Source: a virus
DNA length: 30,912 nt
Strand: one strand, 5' to 3'
Virus record (IMG/VR): IMGVR_UViG_3300025266_000028
Coordinates: 1 to 30,912 of that record
Shown one piece after another: positions 9,343-18,508 of the stretch. Both the position numbers and the translations under genes were made by a program. Within the stretch, counting starts at the first letter, position 1; every line of letters begins with the position of its first letter. The notes beneath the pieces were generated by a model. The model was not told where the DNA came from. It did no database searches and was given only the letters and a program-made list of their open reading frames with translations.

Positions 9343-12300
9343 ATGCCAATAAAAACGCCACACACAGATATTACAGCCGACCACACAGGTTTTGATTCCT
9401 CAACCGGTTTGCATTCTTACGTTTTTACAAACGCACAAAACGGCGCTCAAGAAACCACAACAAGCGCATACGGTCCTGAAGACACCACTTCTCCAAAGGG
9501 AGACAGGAAACCTGGGCTTAAAAGTTTAATGGGTTCTGATCTTGCCTCTTCAAGAGGTCAGGGATTAGCGTCAACGTTTGCCCCTCTTTTTGAAAAACTA
9601 AGGTACAAAGATCAACGAGGTTTTTTTAAACGAGTTGTAGCTCCTAATATACGAAGACTTCCAGCTTTTGCGGTAGGGGGGGTAGGTGATGTAGTTGGTT
9701 TGCTTTCTTACGTCCCTGGCCCAGAAGAATTAGTAGCCATGGGTTACGAAGCTGCTACAGGAGACGACCCTCTTGAGAAAATTGGCCTGACTAGTTTAGA
9801 AGATCGAAGCAAGCTGGATAAAAAAACAAGAAAAGCAGTAGAAGAGACTTACGGATCAGAAGCAACTAGCAGAAGTTTTCAAAAGTACATTAGATCCGCG
9901 GACCGTTATGCAAAAGACAACTGGGGATTTGAACCTTTTGAGTCTACTATTGGCACGGACATGACCCCAGAGGCTAGAGGCACCTTTGAAAAATTAATAA
10001 GCACGGGCTTAGAGTTTGGTGCAGGTGGTGCTGCTGCTGTAAAAGGAATTGTCACATCACCTAAACTTTTACAGGACGGAGCTCAGTGGATTTTTGCTAA
10101 GTTTGCCAAAGAATCTGTTAAAGAATTGGGAGAAGATGCACTTAAACCTGAAAACGTTAGAACCTTAATAGACAAGGCTTCTGATGCGTACAGTTTCAGA
10201 ACAAAAGCAGGACGAAGAAACCTTAGAGGAGAGGTAGGCTTTGGACTTGTTGCGGGGGCTGCAACAGAATCAGCCATGGCTGGATTAGAAAATTTAGATC
10301 CAAACGCGGCAGATTGGGTTAAAGCAACAACTGCTATAGGCGCTGGTTTATTAGCGCCTATGGCAGGGAAAAGTTTGTACACGGGTCTTCTACAGGGGCC
10401 TGTTGTTGCTTTGTCTAAAAGAATTGTAGAACCTCTTTTTAAACCTTCGACCACTGCTGCTCGTTACACTCAAAAAGAGGGCATGGGAAAATCTGCTGGA
10501 GACCGCGAAAACGTAGCCAGTGTAGCAAGACTTCTTTTAGAATCTATTGCAAATGGACGACACGTAGACCAAGCGTCTGGGTTAGCTTTTACAACACCAG
10601 AACTCGCTCGAACTGAATCAAACATATTGCGGGCAAATTTAGAATTTAAACGAGAACGTTTAGATGTAGAAACCGACTTGGATGTTCGAAAAAAGTTGCA
10701 GAGAGAGATTGAAGCAGATGAATCAAACATTGGTGCTTTAAACCAGTTTGCAAATTTTCAAGAAAGAATTCTTATTGCAGCAGGTAAAGATACAAATCCA
10801 GCAATTGCCACTAAGTTTTTTCAAAACGAAGCTAAACGCTTAGTTAAAAGAAGAGAACAATTTTTTAATTATATTGAAAACAACTTTAAGAAATCTATCG
10901 ACGACTTAGATTTTGGAGGAAAACCAGAGGGTACACTACAAGAGCTTCGTTTAGATTACGAAAATGCAAAAAAAGGTGCTATCCCAGAATTTGAAAATAC
11001 CCGTAGAAAACTGGTTATGGAGGGAGACCCGAAAGGTGTTGAAGCTTCTGAGCTTGCGTGGTTAGATCCGCAAACGTCAAATAAGGTAAATGTCAGAAGA
11101 ACAGATTTAACAAGTAAGATGGACGAAGCTTTTGAGAATGCTCAGAAAGCTGCGGAAGATCGAGTTAAGTTTTGGGAAGAGGGTGTTCAATCTTATTTAG
11201 CTGACAAGGGTCTATCAACATTGCCAGATTCGGAAAAAGCTCTTGTAGGAGATCTTATCCGAGGAACATACAACGATGCCTACCGAGAGTTTAGAGCTTT
11301 TGAAAAAGCAGCTTATCGTCGAATAGGTGGTTTGAACGATAAAGTTACCGACAATATCGTCTTTCCAGAAGGAGCCGTCGACCCTATCAATGGTTCTGAT
11401 ATTTCTGGTTTAGCAATAGATGGGTGGGCTACAAGTCGGTTAGAGAACTTGTCTAGATCAGAACGGTTTAACCTTAAAGAAGTACCTGCGGAATTAGCTC
11501 AACTAGCCGGATCTAGGTCTGTATTAGCTGAATTAAATCGTAGTCGTTCGCAAGCAACCGCAGAAGGACGTGCACTTGCAACGCAGTCCCGCATACCTGA
11601 CTTAGAGCGGACACGAGATGATGCGATTGCCCGCAGGAAAGAAGCAGAAGACAACTTAGATAAACAGCTAGAAAAAGAAAACTTGGAACCTCCTGTTGAG
11701 AGTGCTTCTCTTAGAACAGCCCGTGCTGAAGTAGCTAAATTAGAAGCAGAATTAAAACAAATTCCAACGGGTACAACAATAGAGGACCCAACAGTTGTTC
11801 GGCGGATGAATGCGGCTAATCAAAAACTAGCCGGGGCTCGTGCAAAAGTAGAATCTTTATTGGAAACCCTTCCTTCCGGAGGACCTGCAAAATCTTCTGA
11901 CGCAGTACGAACCCTGGGCAAAGAAGTGGATAGTTTTTCTAAAGAAGTTCAGGAAGCTCAGTCTCAAATAGATAAGCTTACGAGGGACTTTTTAGGGGCT
12001 ACTGACGACGTTGTTATTGAACCTACGGGACGTTTGACATCTAGAGACGCGGACGGAGAACTTGTTTCCGGTGGCGTTAGTGCTAATGACGTAAAGGAAA
12101 CAATCTCGGATGTTGCAGAATCTGCAAGAAGAGAGGTAGCTACTAACGGAAAAACTCCGAAATATAGGAATTTATTGCAGTTAAGAGAAACTCTGGAACA
12201 ACTCTTGTCTCCTGAAACGTTTTCTACGTTAGATCCCTCCGCGTTGGCTTTTGGAAGAGAAGCTTCCCGTATTAAAAACCGAGTAGATGATGCTCAAGGT

Positions 12301-14049
12301 GATGTACTTGCAAAAACTAAAGGGTCCGCAGTTAAGATTCCTGTGGAAGAAGTTGCAGCAAAAGTTCTTCCAGAATCTGTTTCTCCCTTAACTCGTGCTG
12401 CAAATTTAAGGTTGCTTAATGAAGCAACTACGGAACTTCCTAGTTTTGTTACCATAAACAGAAGTGACGACGGAAAAATTATAACGGATCCGGAAGGCAT
12501 ACCTGTTGCAGCCATTGACGAAGCCGCCCTTCTTGGTGAGAAATCATTGTTTGACAATCCGGATTCTCCGTTTCAATTAGTTCAGATAGGGGAAGCGGGA
12601 ACACCTTTTGAGATAAGAATAAAACCAGACGCTCCCGTAAGCCCCAGGTCTTTGACGGTTGCAGAAAGTATACTTCTTGAAAGGTTAGCCTTACGTTTTC
12701 CAGATGGTGTTGATTCTAAAAGAATTCAAACTTTTAAGAACAAAAATAAAGAGGCCTTACAATTTCTTGAAAAGAACGGAAGCGTTGAGATTCCAAAAAT
12801 GCTGGAAGATGCGGATGGCCTTGCGGCTCAATTAGATGCGTTAAATACTCTTCGTAAGGACAAGACAAGACAACAATTAAGCGAGTTAATAAACAACGGA
12901 CAGTTAAACCTTGATGGTTTAACTATTGATGATTACCTCGGATACATTGGCAGTCGCCGCCGTCTTTTTTCAGAAGAAAATGCTCTATCTGAGGTTATAA
13001 AAGCAGACGCTGGATACGCTACAGAAGGTCTTTTTGACCGAGTTTTATCTTCTGGAAACAAATCTCCAACTTCGTCTCTTAATGAATTTCTGTCGGTTGT
13101 AAAAGGAAACAGGCCCGCTGAAAAAGGTTTGCAAGCTTCCATAATAGGCGAACTTTTTAGGCGCTCCAGTACATCAAATGAAGCTTTGGTACGGCAAACG
13201 GGAGATCTAGCTGCTTCGGCTTTTGACCCTGCTGAGTTTAGAAACTTAATGTCTAACCCTCGTGTTAGATCCTTACTTCAAGGAGCCTTTCCGGATAATC
13301 CTCAACTGTTAGATGGTTTAGATTCTGTTGCTAAAGTGGCTTTTGAGACTTCTGTCTTTACTAAAGGCGGTTCTAACATGTCCGGCTCGATAGATCCAAA
13401 CAGCGCGGTTAGCACAGAAGCTTGGAGTAACCTTGGAAGAATCCTTGGGTTGCAAGTTGCAGATCGAATTGGTTTTATAAATTCCCTTGTTGCCGCAGGT
13501 GCGGGTGGCAGAGCGTTTAGAGATGTGGGTAAACAGGTGACCGGCAACAAAATTAAAGACATTCTAATAAATGCCGCACTTGATCCCAAACTAGCCGTAA
13601 ACTTAGCAAAGGAAACTGCTGATTTAGCAGAACCTCTTTCCACAACTATAGCAAAAAGTTTGATTAACGCGGTTAATGTTCCTGGAACAGTAGCCCGTAG
13701 GCCCGGTGCCGCTACTCAGATCTTCCAGCGTGGAGAACAAGAACTTGATGAAGAAGAACGCATCGGGCCACAGTCCTCCTTGCAACGTCCTCTTAATGCC
13801 TTGGTTGCAGGTACTCCACAACAAGTTGCTTCTGCTATGCCTCCGCCACGGGCTCCTAATGCAAATTCCATTCTTGGTCAGGTCAATCCTGTTGGACCAC
13901 CGCCCATGGCTCAAGCTCCACAGGCAAATGTTACGCCGCAACAAATGGCGGACCTTGGACTTGACTTGTTCGCTGCCAAGAATGGGGGTTTCGTAGAGAA
14001 GTCTGGTATTATGTCTGTGAAACCCAAGGCAAGGCAGTTAGTCGGATAA
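9343..14049 (+). CDS. Giant internal virion/ejection protein (1568 residues)
   Basis: The largest gene in the window. Gly/Ala hydrophobic segments lie near residues 100-145 (AFAVGGVGDVVGLLSYVPGP), 220-240 and 295-345. Long coiled coils rich in Glu, Lys, Arg and Ala follow at about 410-500 and 730-860, and a Pro/Gln-rich tail (from about 1490) ends with GGFVEKSGIMS. Size, hydrophobic zippers and coiled coils fit podoviral internal proteins that form an ejection channel, but no catalytic domain was recognised. Its last 12 bases overlap the stop region of the oppositely oriented helicase gene. It is the final gene of the plus-strand virion block, and no clear terminator follows it. Confidence 0.8.
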   Translation: MPIKTPHTDITADHTGFDSSTGLHSYVFTNAQNGAQETTTSAYGPEDTTSPKGDRKPGLKSLMGSDLASSRGQGLASTFAPLFEKLRYKDQRGFFKRVVAPNIRRLPAFAVGGVGDVVGLLSYVPGPEELVAMGYEAATGDDPLEKIGLTSLEDRSKLDKKTRKAVEETYGSEATSRSFQKYIRSADRYAKDNWGFEPFESTIGTDMTPEARGTFEKLISTGLEFGAGGAAAVKGIVTSPKLLQDGAQWIFAKFAKESVKELGEDALKPENVRTLIDKASDAYSFRTKAGRRNLRGEVGFGLVAGAATESAMAGLENLDPNAADWVKATTAIGAGLLAPMAGKSLYTGLLQGPVVALSKRIVEPLFKPSTTAARYTQKEGMGKSAGDRENVASVARLLLESIANGRHVDQASGLAFTTPELARTESNILRANLEFKRERLDVETDLDVRKKLQREIEADESNIGALNQFANFQERILIAAGKDTNPAIATKFFQNEAKRLVKRREQFFNYIENNFKKSIDDLDFGGKPEGTLQELRLDYENAKKGAIPEFENTRRKLVMEGDPKGVEASELAWLDPQTSNKVNVRRTDLTSKMDEAFENAQKAAEDRVKFWEEGVQSYLADKGLSTLPDSEKALVGDLIRGTYNDAYREFRAFEKAAYRRIGGLNDKVTDNIVFPEGAVDPINGSDISGLAIDGWATSRLENLSRSERFNLKEVPAELAQLAGSRSVLAELNRSRSQATAEGRALATQSRIPDLERTRDDAIARRKEAEDNLDKQLEKENLEPPVESASLRTARAEVAKLEAELKQIPTGTTIEDPTVVRRMNAANQKLAGARAKVESLLETLPSGGPAKSSDAVRTLGKEVDSFSKEVQEAQSQIDKLTRDFLGATDDVVIEPTGRLTSRDADGELVSGGVSANDVKETISDVAESARREVATNGKTPKYRNLLQLRETLEQLLSPETFSTLDPSALAFGREASRIKNRVDDAQGDVLAKTKGSAVKIPVEEVAAKVLPESVSPLTRAANLRLLNEATTELPSFVTINRSDDGKIITDPEGIPVAAIDEAALLGEKSLFDNPDSPFQLVQIGEAGTPFEIRIKPDAPVSPRSLTVAESILLERLALRFPDGVDSKRIQTFKNKNKEALQFLEKNGSVEIPKMLEDADGLAAQLDALNTLRKDKTRQQLSELINNGQLNLDGLTIDDYLGYIGSRRRLFSEENALSEVIKADAGYATEGLFDRVLSSGNKSPTSSLNEFLSVVKGNRPAEKGLQASIIGELFRRSSTSNEALVRQTGDLAASAFDPAEFRNLMSNPRVRSLLQGAFPDNPQLLDGLDSVAKVAFETSVFTKGGSNMSGSIDPNSAVSTEAWSNLGRILGLQVADRIGFINSLVAAGAGGRAFRDVGKQVTGNKIKDILINAALDPKLAVNLAKETADLAEPLSTTIAKSLINAVNVPGTVARRPGAATQIFQRGEQELDEEERIGPQSSLQRPLNALVAGTPQQVASAMPPPRAPNANSILGQVNPVGPPPMAQAPQANVTPQQMADLGLDLFAAKNGGFVEKSGIMSVKPKARQLVG

Positions 14050-15480
14050 CCAGTCCCTAGCATCTTCGCCTAGTATCGTGTCAGCTATCTTGATCTTGTT
14101 CCGCAAGGCGGTGACAATCTTCTCGTCAATAGTTTTGGGTGAGATAAGATCAATGTAGGTGACCTTGTTTTCCTGTCCAATCCGGTGTGCGCGGTCCTCT
14201 GACTGAAGGCGAAGCTCCAGATCATAGCTGTTGCTGTAATAGACTACAGTATTTGCCGCTGTAAGAGTAAGACCGTAACCTCCTGTTTTAGGGTGCCCCA
14301 CAATGAAACGTAACTCAGATTGACGATCTTGGAAAGTTTCCACGATCTGTTGTCTATCCGAGTCAGGTGTTTCACCGTGGAGCGTTGCAACCGCTCCGAC
14401 GCCAAAGCGGTCGCGCAGGGCCTCGGCAATCGAACGGATATCCTGTGTCCAGGTTGCCCATATGATCGCCTTACCCTGTATCTCTTCACAAATGCTCATA
14501 AGTTCCAGTTGTCTGTTCGACTTCAAAGGGTGAACTACACCGTCGTCGTCCGTCAGACTACCAAGGCATATCTGTTGCAAACGCATGATCTGTGTCAATA
14601 CGTTTTGCGTCGTGGACAAGTCACCACTGTCCAGCCGTGCCAATGCTAAATTCTTCATTTGAACGTAGGCGTCGCGCTGTTCTGTGGTTAACTCAACCTC
14701 GCGTTTCATGTACACCTTGTCAGGCAAATCCAGACAATCTTCCTTGCGAACTCTAAAAGAGTGCCCGTTCAGAGCTTCGGTCAACTCGTCCAGACGTTGG
14801 AATCCGACGATGTTGTTGAAAGAATGTGCTCCCATTGTCCGCCGCTGTACAACAGCGTAGCGTCCTTGAAAAGCATAGTAGCTCTTGAAGCCAAGTATCT
14901 TGGGGCTTAGAAAATCCATCTGGCTGTACAAGTCCATTGGTGACTTAGTGACAGGGGATCCTGTAAGAATCCGCCGCATTACCGCACCACGGCCCACGTC
15001 ACAAATAGACTTAGTTCGTTTTGCCTGACGGTTCTTAATAGTTGTAGACTCGTCCACCGCCATAAAGACCTTGAATTTCTTTACAAAAAACTCTGCGACA
15101 TCTACGCCCTTCTTGGTGCTGAATGCCTCTATGTTCATAAGTAAGAACTTTAATTTGTCGTTCTCCTTATATAAGTCTACAAGTTCTTTACGTTTTGCCT
15201 TTGTCAGGTTTGGTTTCCACAAGACCGTGTCTGTCTGTATACGTTCAGGGAGGTGCGTCTCTATCTCACCTATCCAGTTAGCTATGACACCCTTGGGCGC
15301 GACAATAATAGCAAGATCTACTTTCTTCTTCTCGAACGAATGTGCTATTGTGTCTATACAAACTTTCGTTTTACCGGTGCCCATATCCATCAAAAGCGCG
15401 TAGTTCTCCTGCTCTGCGCTGCCTTCAAAGGCTTCCCGCTGGTGTTCATAAGGCGTGGTTTTAAAAACAAATTTATTCAT
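14038..15480 (-). CDS. SNF2-like superfamily 2 DNA helicase/translocase
   Basis: A 480-residue ATPase with a complete two-lobe SF2 core. Motif I is GTGKT (residues 34-38), Ia is VAPKGVIANW (60-69), II is DES at 143-145 (the usual box is DEAH/DEGH), III is LTGSPV (172-177), and V/VI is GGYGLTLTAAN (400-410) through SEDRAHRIGQ (427-436), the arginine-finger signature of SNF2 proteins. It is about the length of a bare phage core with no extra DNA-binding domain. Such enzymes translocate on duplex DNA and may remodel protein-DNA complexes or replication forks. It is the only minus-strand gene: it diverges from the replication operon and converges on the virion block. Its promoter is proposed at 15513-15541. 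Confidence 0.92.
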   Translation of the reverse strand: MNKFVFKTTPYEHQREAFEGSAEQENYALLMDMGTGKTKVCIDTIAHSFEKKKVDLAIIVAPKGVIANWIGEIETHLPERIQTDTVLWKPNLTKAKRKELVDLYKENDKLKFLLMNIEAFSTKKGVDVAEFFVKKFKVFMAVDESTTIKNRQAKRTKSICDVGRGAVMRRILTGSPVTKSPMDLYSQMDFLSPKILGFKSYYAFQGRYAVVQRRTMGAHSFNNIVGFQRLDELTEALNGHSFRVRKEDCLDLPDKVYMKREVELTTEQRDAYVQMKNLALARLDSGDLSTTQNVLTQIMRLQQICLGSLTDDDGVVHPLKSNRQLELMSICEEIQGKAIIWATWTQDIRSIAEALRDRFGVGAVATLHGETPDSDRQQIVETFQDRQSELRFIVGHPKTGGYGLTLTAANTVVYYSNSYDLELRLQSEDRAHRIGQENKVTYIDLISPKTIDEKIVTALRNKIKIADTILGEDARDWLSD

Positions 15481-15512
15481 AAAGATTTCTCTTGTATTGA
15501 CCTACAAATACC

Positions 15513-15541
15513 CATATAAAGGTTTTTGACGGTTCAGTCAA
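15513..15541 (-). promoter_or_regulatory. Sigma70-like promoter for the SNF2 helicase
   Basis: On the minus strand, TTGACT (15541-15536) is followed after 17 bases by TATATG (15518-15513), 33 bases before the helicase ATG. Its -35 box lies 4 bases from the plus-strand -35 box, so the two promoters share an operator-sized window. Confidence 0.5.
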
Positions 15542-15554
15542 CCGCCGATGCAAT
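15526..15554 (+). promoter_or_regulatory. Sigma70-like promoter for the replication operon
   Basis: TTGACG (15526-15531), a 17-base spacer and TGCAAT (15549-15554) lie 19 bases before the ATG at 15573. The -10 box is weak (4 of 6). Together with the opposite promoter, the -35 elements form the inverted repeat TTGAC-N6-GTCAA (15526-15541), which could also be a repressor site. Confidence 0.45.
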
Positions 15555-15572
15555 TAAACAGGAGCAATTAAA

Positions 15573-16148
15573 ATGAACGATTTACTAGCAGAAATGGCCT
15601 CCGATTCTGAGGCTACCCCCGACAAGATAGATCAGTTACAAGACGGCAAGCTCGACATAGTGTCGCGTTTGGCAAACGAAGCTGCGGCATTAGAGCATAA
15701 ACTTGCCGCTGCCGAGAAGCTTATGAAGGAGACAAAGTCTGCTCTACATAAGATAACGGACGAGCAGCTACCCGAAGCCTTAGAAGTCATGGGCCTTCAG
15801 AAATTTACTTTAGTGGACGGCTCTGAGATTGCCGTCAAACCAATTTACGCCGCAAGCATTCCAAAAGATCGTAAAGACGAAGCCTTTCAATGGCTTCGGG
15901 ACCACGACTTTGGTGACCTTGTAAAGAACAATGTCACAGTTACATTTGGTCGTGGAGAAGATGAGACGGCTAAAGAGTTTGTAGGATTTTGCGGCGAACA
16001 AGGATTCGTTCCTAGCCAACTGGAGAAGGTCGAGCCTATGACCTTGAAGGCTTGGTTACGGGAACGGGTAGAAGCGGGGGACCCCGTCCCGCTTGATTTA
16101 TTCGGGGCTTTCATCTCACAACGAGCAACTATCAAAAGGAGCAAATAG
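15573..16148 (+). CDS. First gene of replication operon, conserved phage protein of unknown function
   Basis: A 191-residue protein. Residues 30-70 form a probable coiled coil (AAALEHKLAAAEKLMKETK), followed by a compact mixed domain (ALEVMGLQKFTLVDGSEIAVKP) and a C-terminus with PMTLKAWLRERVEAGDPVPL. I recall similar proteins in many tailed phages directly upstream of the SSB-like gene, but their function is unassigned. The context suggests a replication accessory or DNA-binding role (inference). Start ATG 15573 has CAGGAG 5-10 bases further upstream. The gap to the next gene is 3 bases, so the two are probably co-translated. Confidence 0.8.
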   Translation: MNDLLAEMASDSEATPDKIDQLQDGKLDIVSRLANEAAALEHKLAAAEKLMKETKSALHKITDEQLPEALEVMGLQKFTLVDGSEIAVKPIYAASIPKDRKDEAFQWLRDHDFGDLVKNNVTVTFGRGEDETAKEFVGFCGEQGFVPSQLEKVEPMTLKAWLRERVEAGDPVPLDLFGAFISQRATIKRSK

Positions 16149-16151
16149 ACA

Positions 16152-16931
16152 ATGGCAAAAGCAGTAGCTAAAAAACAATCCGCCGAAGTAATGGTTATGA
16201 ACGAAAACATGTTCGCTGAAGACGCCGGAATGGGTGTAAGCGACTTGGGTTCTGAAGATCTTGCGATACCGTTTATAAAGGTACTTCAAAAGATGTCCGA
16301 CGAACTGGATGACCTAGATAACGCTAAGGCTGGTGATATCTACAATACGGTTACAAAAGACATCGTTAAAGGTAAAGACGGTATCCGTTTAATTAACTGC
16401 GCGTACAACTTGCAGTACATTGAGTGGGAACCTCGTGGTACTGGTACAGGAGCACCTCACGCTATTTACGGCGCGGGGGACGAGATACCGGAGACCGAAC
16501 GAGGAGACGACAACAAGGACTATGTCGCCGGAGGTAGCGGTCGCTATCTCGAACGCACCGCCCAGCATTATGTTCTAGTTGTTGACGAAGACGGCGTTAC
16601 TCAGCAGGCACTACTGCCTATGAAGTCCACACAGTTTAAAAAGTCTAAACAGTGGAACAGCGCAATGCGGTCTTTAAAGATGAAAGACGGTAAAGGAAAT
16701 CTGTTTACTCCACCGCGTTTCTCACACATTTGGAAGCTGGAAACAGTTTCTGAGGAGAACAAGAACGGTTCTTGGCACGGATGGCAGATTAGTAAGGACG
16801 GCGTTGTCGAAGACGTAAACGTCTACCAAGAAGCCAAGTTGTTTGCCGAGTCCATCCAATCGGGTCAGGTGAATGTTAAACATGTCAGAGAAGAAGACAA
16901 AGATTCTTCTGACGAAGACGTTCCTTTTTAG
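16152..16931 (+). CDS. SSB-like protein with SSB-type acidic tip
   Basis: A 259-residue protein, probably single-stranded DNA binding. The main evidence is its C-terminus, an acidic run ending SSDEDVPF, which closely matches the protein-docking tip of bacterial SSB (E. coli ends DFDDDIPF). The body has many aromatic and basic residues on beta-type stretches (YNLQYIEWEPRGTGTGAP, KSTQFKKSKQWN, SWHGWQISKDG). No classical OB-fold signature was identified by eye, so the SSB call rests on tip and context. It lies between the 191-residue protein and the primase, and is separated from the primase by a strong GC hairpin that could set different expression levels. Confidence 0.65.
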   Translation: MAKAVAKKQSAEVMVMNENMFAEDAGMGVSDLGSEDLAIPFIKVLQKMSDELDDLDNAKAGDIYNTVTKDIVKGKDGIRLINCAYNLQYIEWEPRGTGTGAPHAIYGAGDEIPETERGDDNKDYVAGGSGRYLERTAQHYVLVVDEDGVTQQALLPMKSTQFKKSKQWNSAMRSLKMKDGKGNLFTPPRFSHIWKLETVSEENKNGSWHGWQISKDGVVEDVNVYQEAKLFAESIQSGQVNVKHVREEDKDSSDEDVPF

Positions 16932-16938
16932 GTCTGGT

Positions 16939-16962
16939 GGGGGAGGGCAACCTCCCCCTTTT
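16939..16962 (+). terminator. Hairpin with short T-run between SSB-like and primase genes (attenuator candidate)
   Basis: GGGGGAGG (16939-16946), loop GCAA, CCTCCCCC (16951-16958), then TTTT (16959-16962). The 8-bp GC-rich stem with a stable GNRA loop is followed by only four Ts, so partial termination or 3'-end protection of the SSB-like mRNA is more likely than a full stop. The primase ATG is at 16967. Confidence 0.75.
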
Positions 16963-16966
16963 CTAA

Positions 16967-18508
16967 ATGAAAAAAGAGATAGAAAAATTTGCGCGGATAT
17001 TTCGCGGTCTGAACCGAGCCTACGGGTCCTTGGACCTGACTACAAAGGACGCTCGTGGTAAGCAGAAGGGCAAGTATAAGTTTGTTCACGAACCACGGAC
17101 CATTGCCACATACGAGGCTCATCTAAAAGGAACCACTAGTATAGGTGTTGTTCCGATTAACGAAGACAACCTTTGCTGGTGGGGTGCCATTGATGTTGAC
17201 CAGTATCCGTTGGATCATTCTGCCATATTGAATAAACTACGCGAAGTTGAGATACCTCTCGTCGTCTGCCGAAGTAAATCGGGAGGAGCCCACCTATACC
17301 TGTTCCTTACAGAATTAGTCGAGGCTGAGAAGATACAAGTGAAGCTAAAAGAGATTGCGGCAGAGATCGGTTTCGGTGGCTGTGAAATATTTCCAAAGCA
17401 GATTAAACTTGTTCTCGAACGAGGAGACAACGGTAACTTCCTCAACCTCCCTTATTTTGACCACGAAGGTGGCCTCCGCTACGCCTTTAACAAGGACGGC
17501 AGTGCCGCAACACTAAAAGAATTTTTAGCTCTGGCAGAGAGTTCTGCAATAACAGAGCAGGCTCTTGATGATCTGATGTCCAAGACTGTGCCGGAAGTTG
17601 ATGACAAACTTAAAGATGGCCCACCTTGCTTGCAGGCTTTACTGCGGCAGGGCTTTCCAGAGGGCACTAGGAACAACGGACTATTTAACTTGGGCGTGTA
17701 TTTAAGGAAGGCTTTCCCCGATGAGTGGGAGACAAAGATACTTGAATACAACCAGAGCATCATGGAACCCGCACTTGATCTTAAAGAGGTCAACATTGTC
17801 GCGGACCAGATAAAAAAGAAGGACTATCAGTACAAGTGCTCGGATCAGCCTGTGTGCAATTTTTGCAACAAAGACCTCTGCCGTAGCCGGAAGCATGGCG
17901 TGGGGGGTGGGGCAAACACACCGACAGTAGCCAACTTGCGTAAGTATGACAGCGAACCGCCTTTGTGGTTTCTTGATGTCAACGGGTCGCCTGTCGAACT
18001 AGACACCGAGGGACTTCAGAAACAACCCCGCTTTCAAATACTTTGCATGGAGCAGATAAACTTCATGCCCCGCACCATTACTAGACAAGCTTGGGAAGCT
18101 CAGATGAACATGCTCCTGTCCCAGATGTTGGACACAGAGGGTGCTGTCATAACAACGTCCGAAGACACAAGCCTTCGCGGTCAGTTCTACGACATGCTTG
18201 AAGAGTTCTCTACTCATATGCAGTCTGCAATGGATAGAGAAGAAATACTTTTACGCCGCCCTTGGACCGATGAAGAAGAGGGACGAACATACTTTAGGCT
18301 TAAGGACTTTGAAGCTTTTCTTAAACGCAACAAGTTCTTTGAATACCGCTCGAACAAAATAGCGCAACGTCTTCGAGACATAGATGGAAAGTCCGAGCAG
18401 TTTCGGATTAAGGGCCGCACAGTGCGCTGTTGGTCAATTCCATCCTTTGCAAAGATAGAGGAAGAATTTGAGTCTCGCTTTGACGATGAGGAGGATATTC
18501 CGTTTTGA
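16967..18508 (+). CDS. TOTE-type archaeo-eukaryotic primase
   Basis: A 513-residue primase of the archaeo-eukaryotic (AEP) superfamily, TOTE-conflict subfamily as seen in phages. Catalytic acidic pair D76 and D78 lie in WWGAIDVDQY; the nucleotide-binding SGGAHLY motif has H109; a basic/aromatic motif follows at GDNGNFLNLPYF. A zinc-knuckle-like cluster C291, C297, C300, C305 comes next, then a probable winged-helix domain (about 435-490). No Walker A motif exists, so no helicase is fused. The C-terminus ends FDDEEDIPF, mimicking the SSB docking tip. No good Shine-Dalgarno lies near the ATG; the only purine run is inside the upstream hairpin, suggesting low expression. It would make primers for PolA. 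Confidence 0.88.
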   Translation: MKKEIEKFARIFRGLNRAYGSLDLTTKDARGKQKGKYKFVHEPRTIATYEAHLKGTTSIGVVPINEDNLCWWGAIDVDQYPLDHSAILNKLREVEIPLVVCRSKSGGAHLYLFLTELVEAEKIQVKLKEIAAEIGFGGCEIFPKQIKLVLERGDNGNFLNLPYFDHEGGLRYAFNKDGSAATLKEFLALAESSAITEQALDDLMSKTVPEVDDKLKDGPPCLQALLRQGFPEGTRNNGLFNLGVYLRKAFPDEWETKILEYNQSIMEPALDLKEVNIVADQIKKKDYQYKCSDQPVCNFCNKDLCRSRKHGVGGGANTPTVANLRKYDSEPPLWFLDVNGSPVELDTEGLQKQPRFQILCMEQINFMPRTITRQAWEAQMNMLLSQMLDTEGAVITTSEDTSLRGQFYDMLEEFSTHMQSAMDREEILLRRPWTDEEEGRTYFRLKDFEAFLKRNKFFEYRSNKIAQRLRDIDGKSEQFRIKGRTVRCWSIPSFAKIEEEFESRFDDEEDIPF

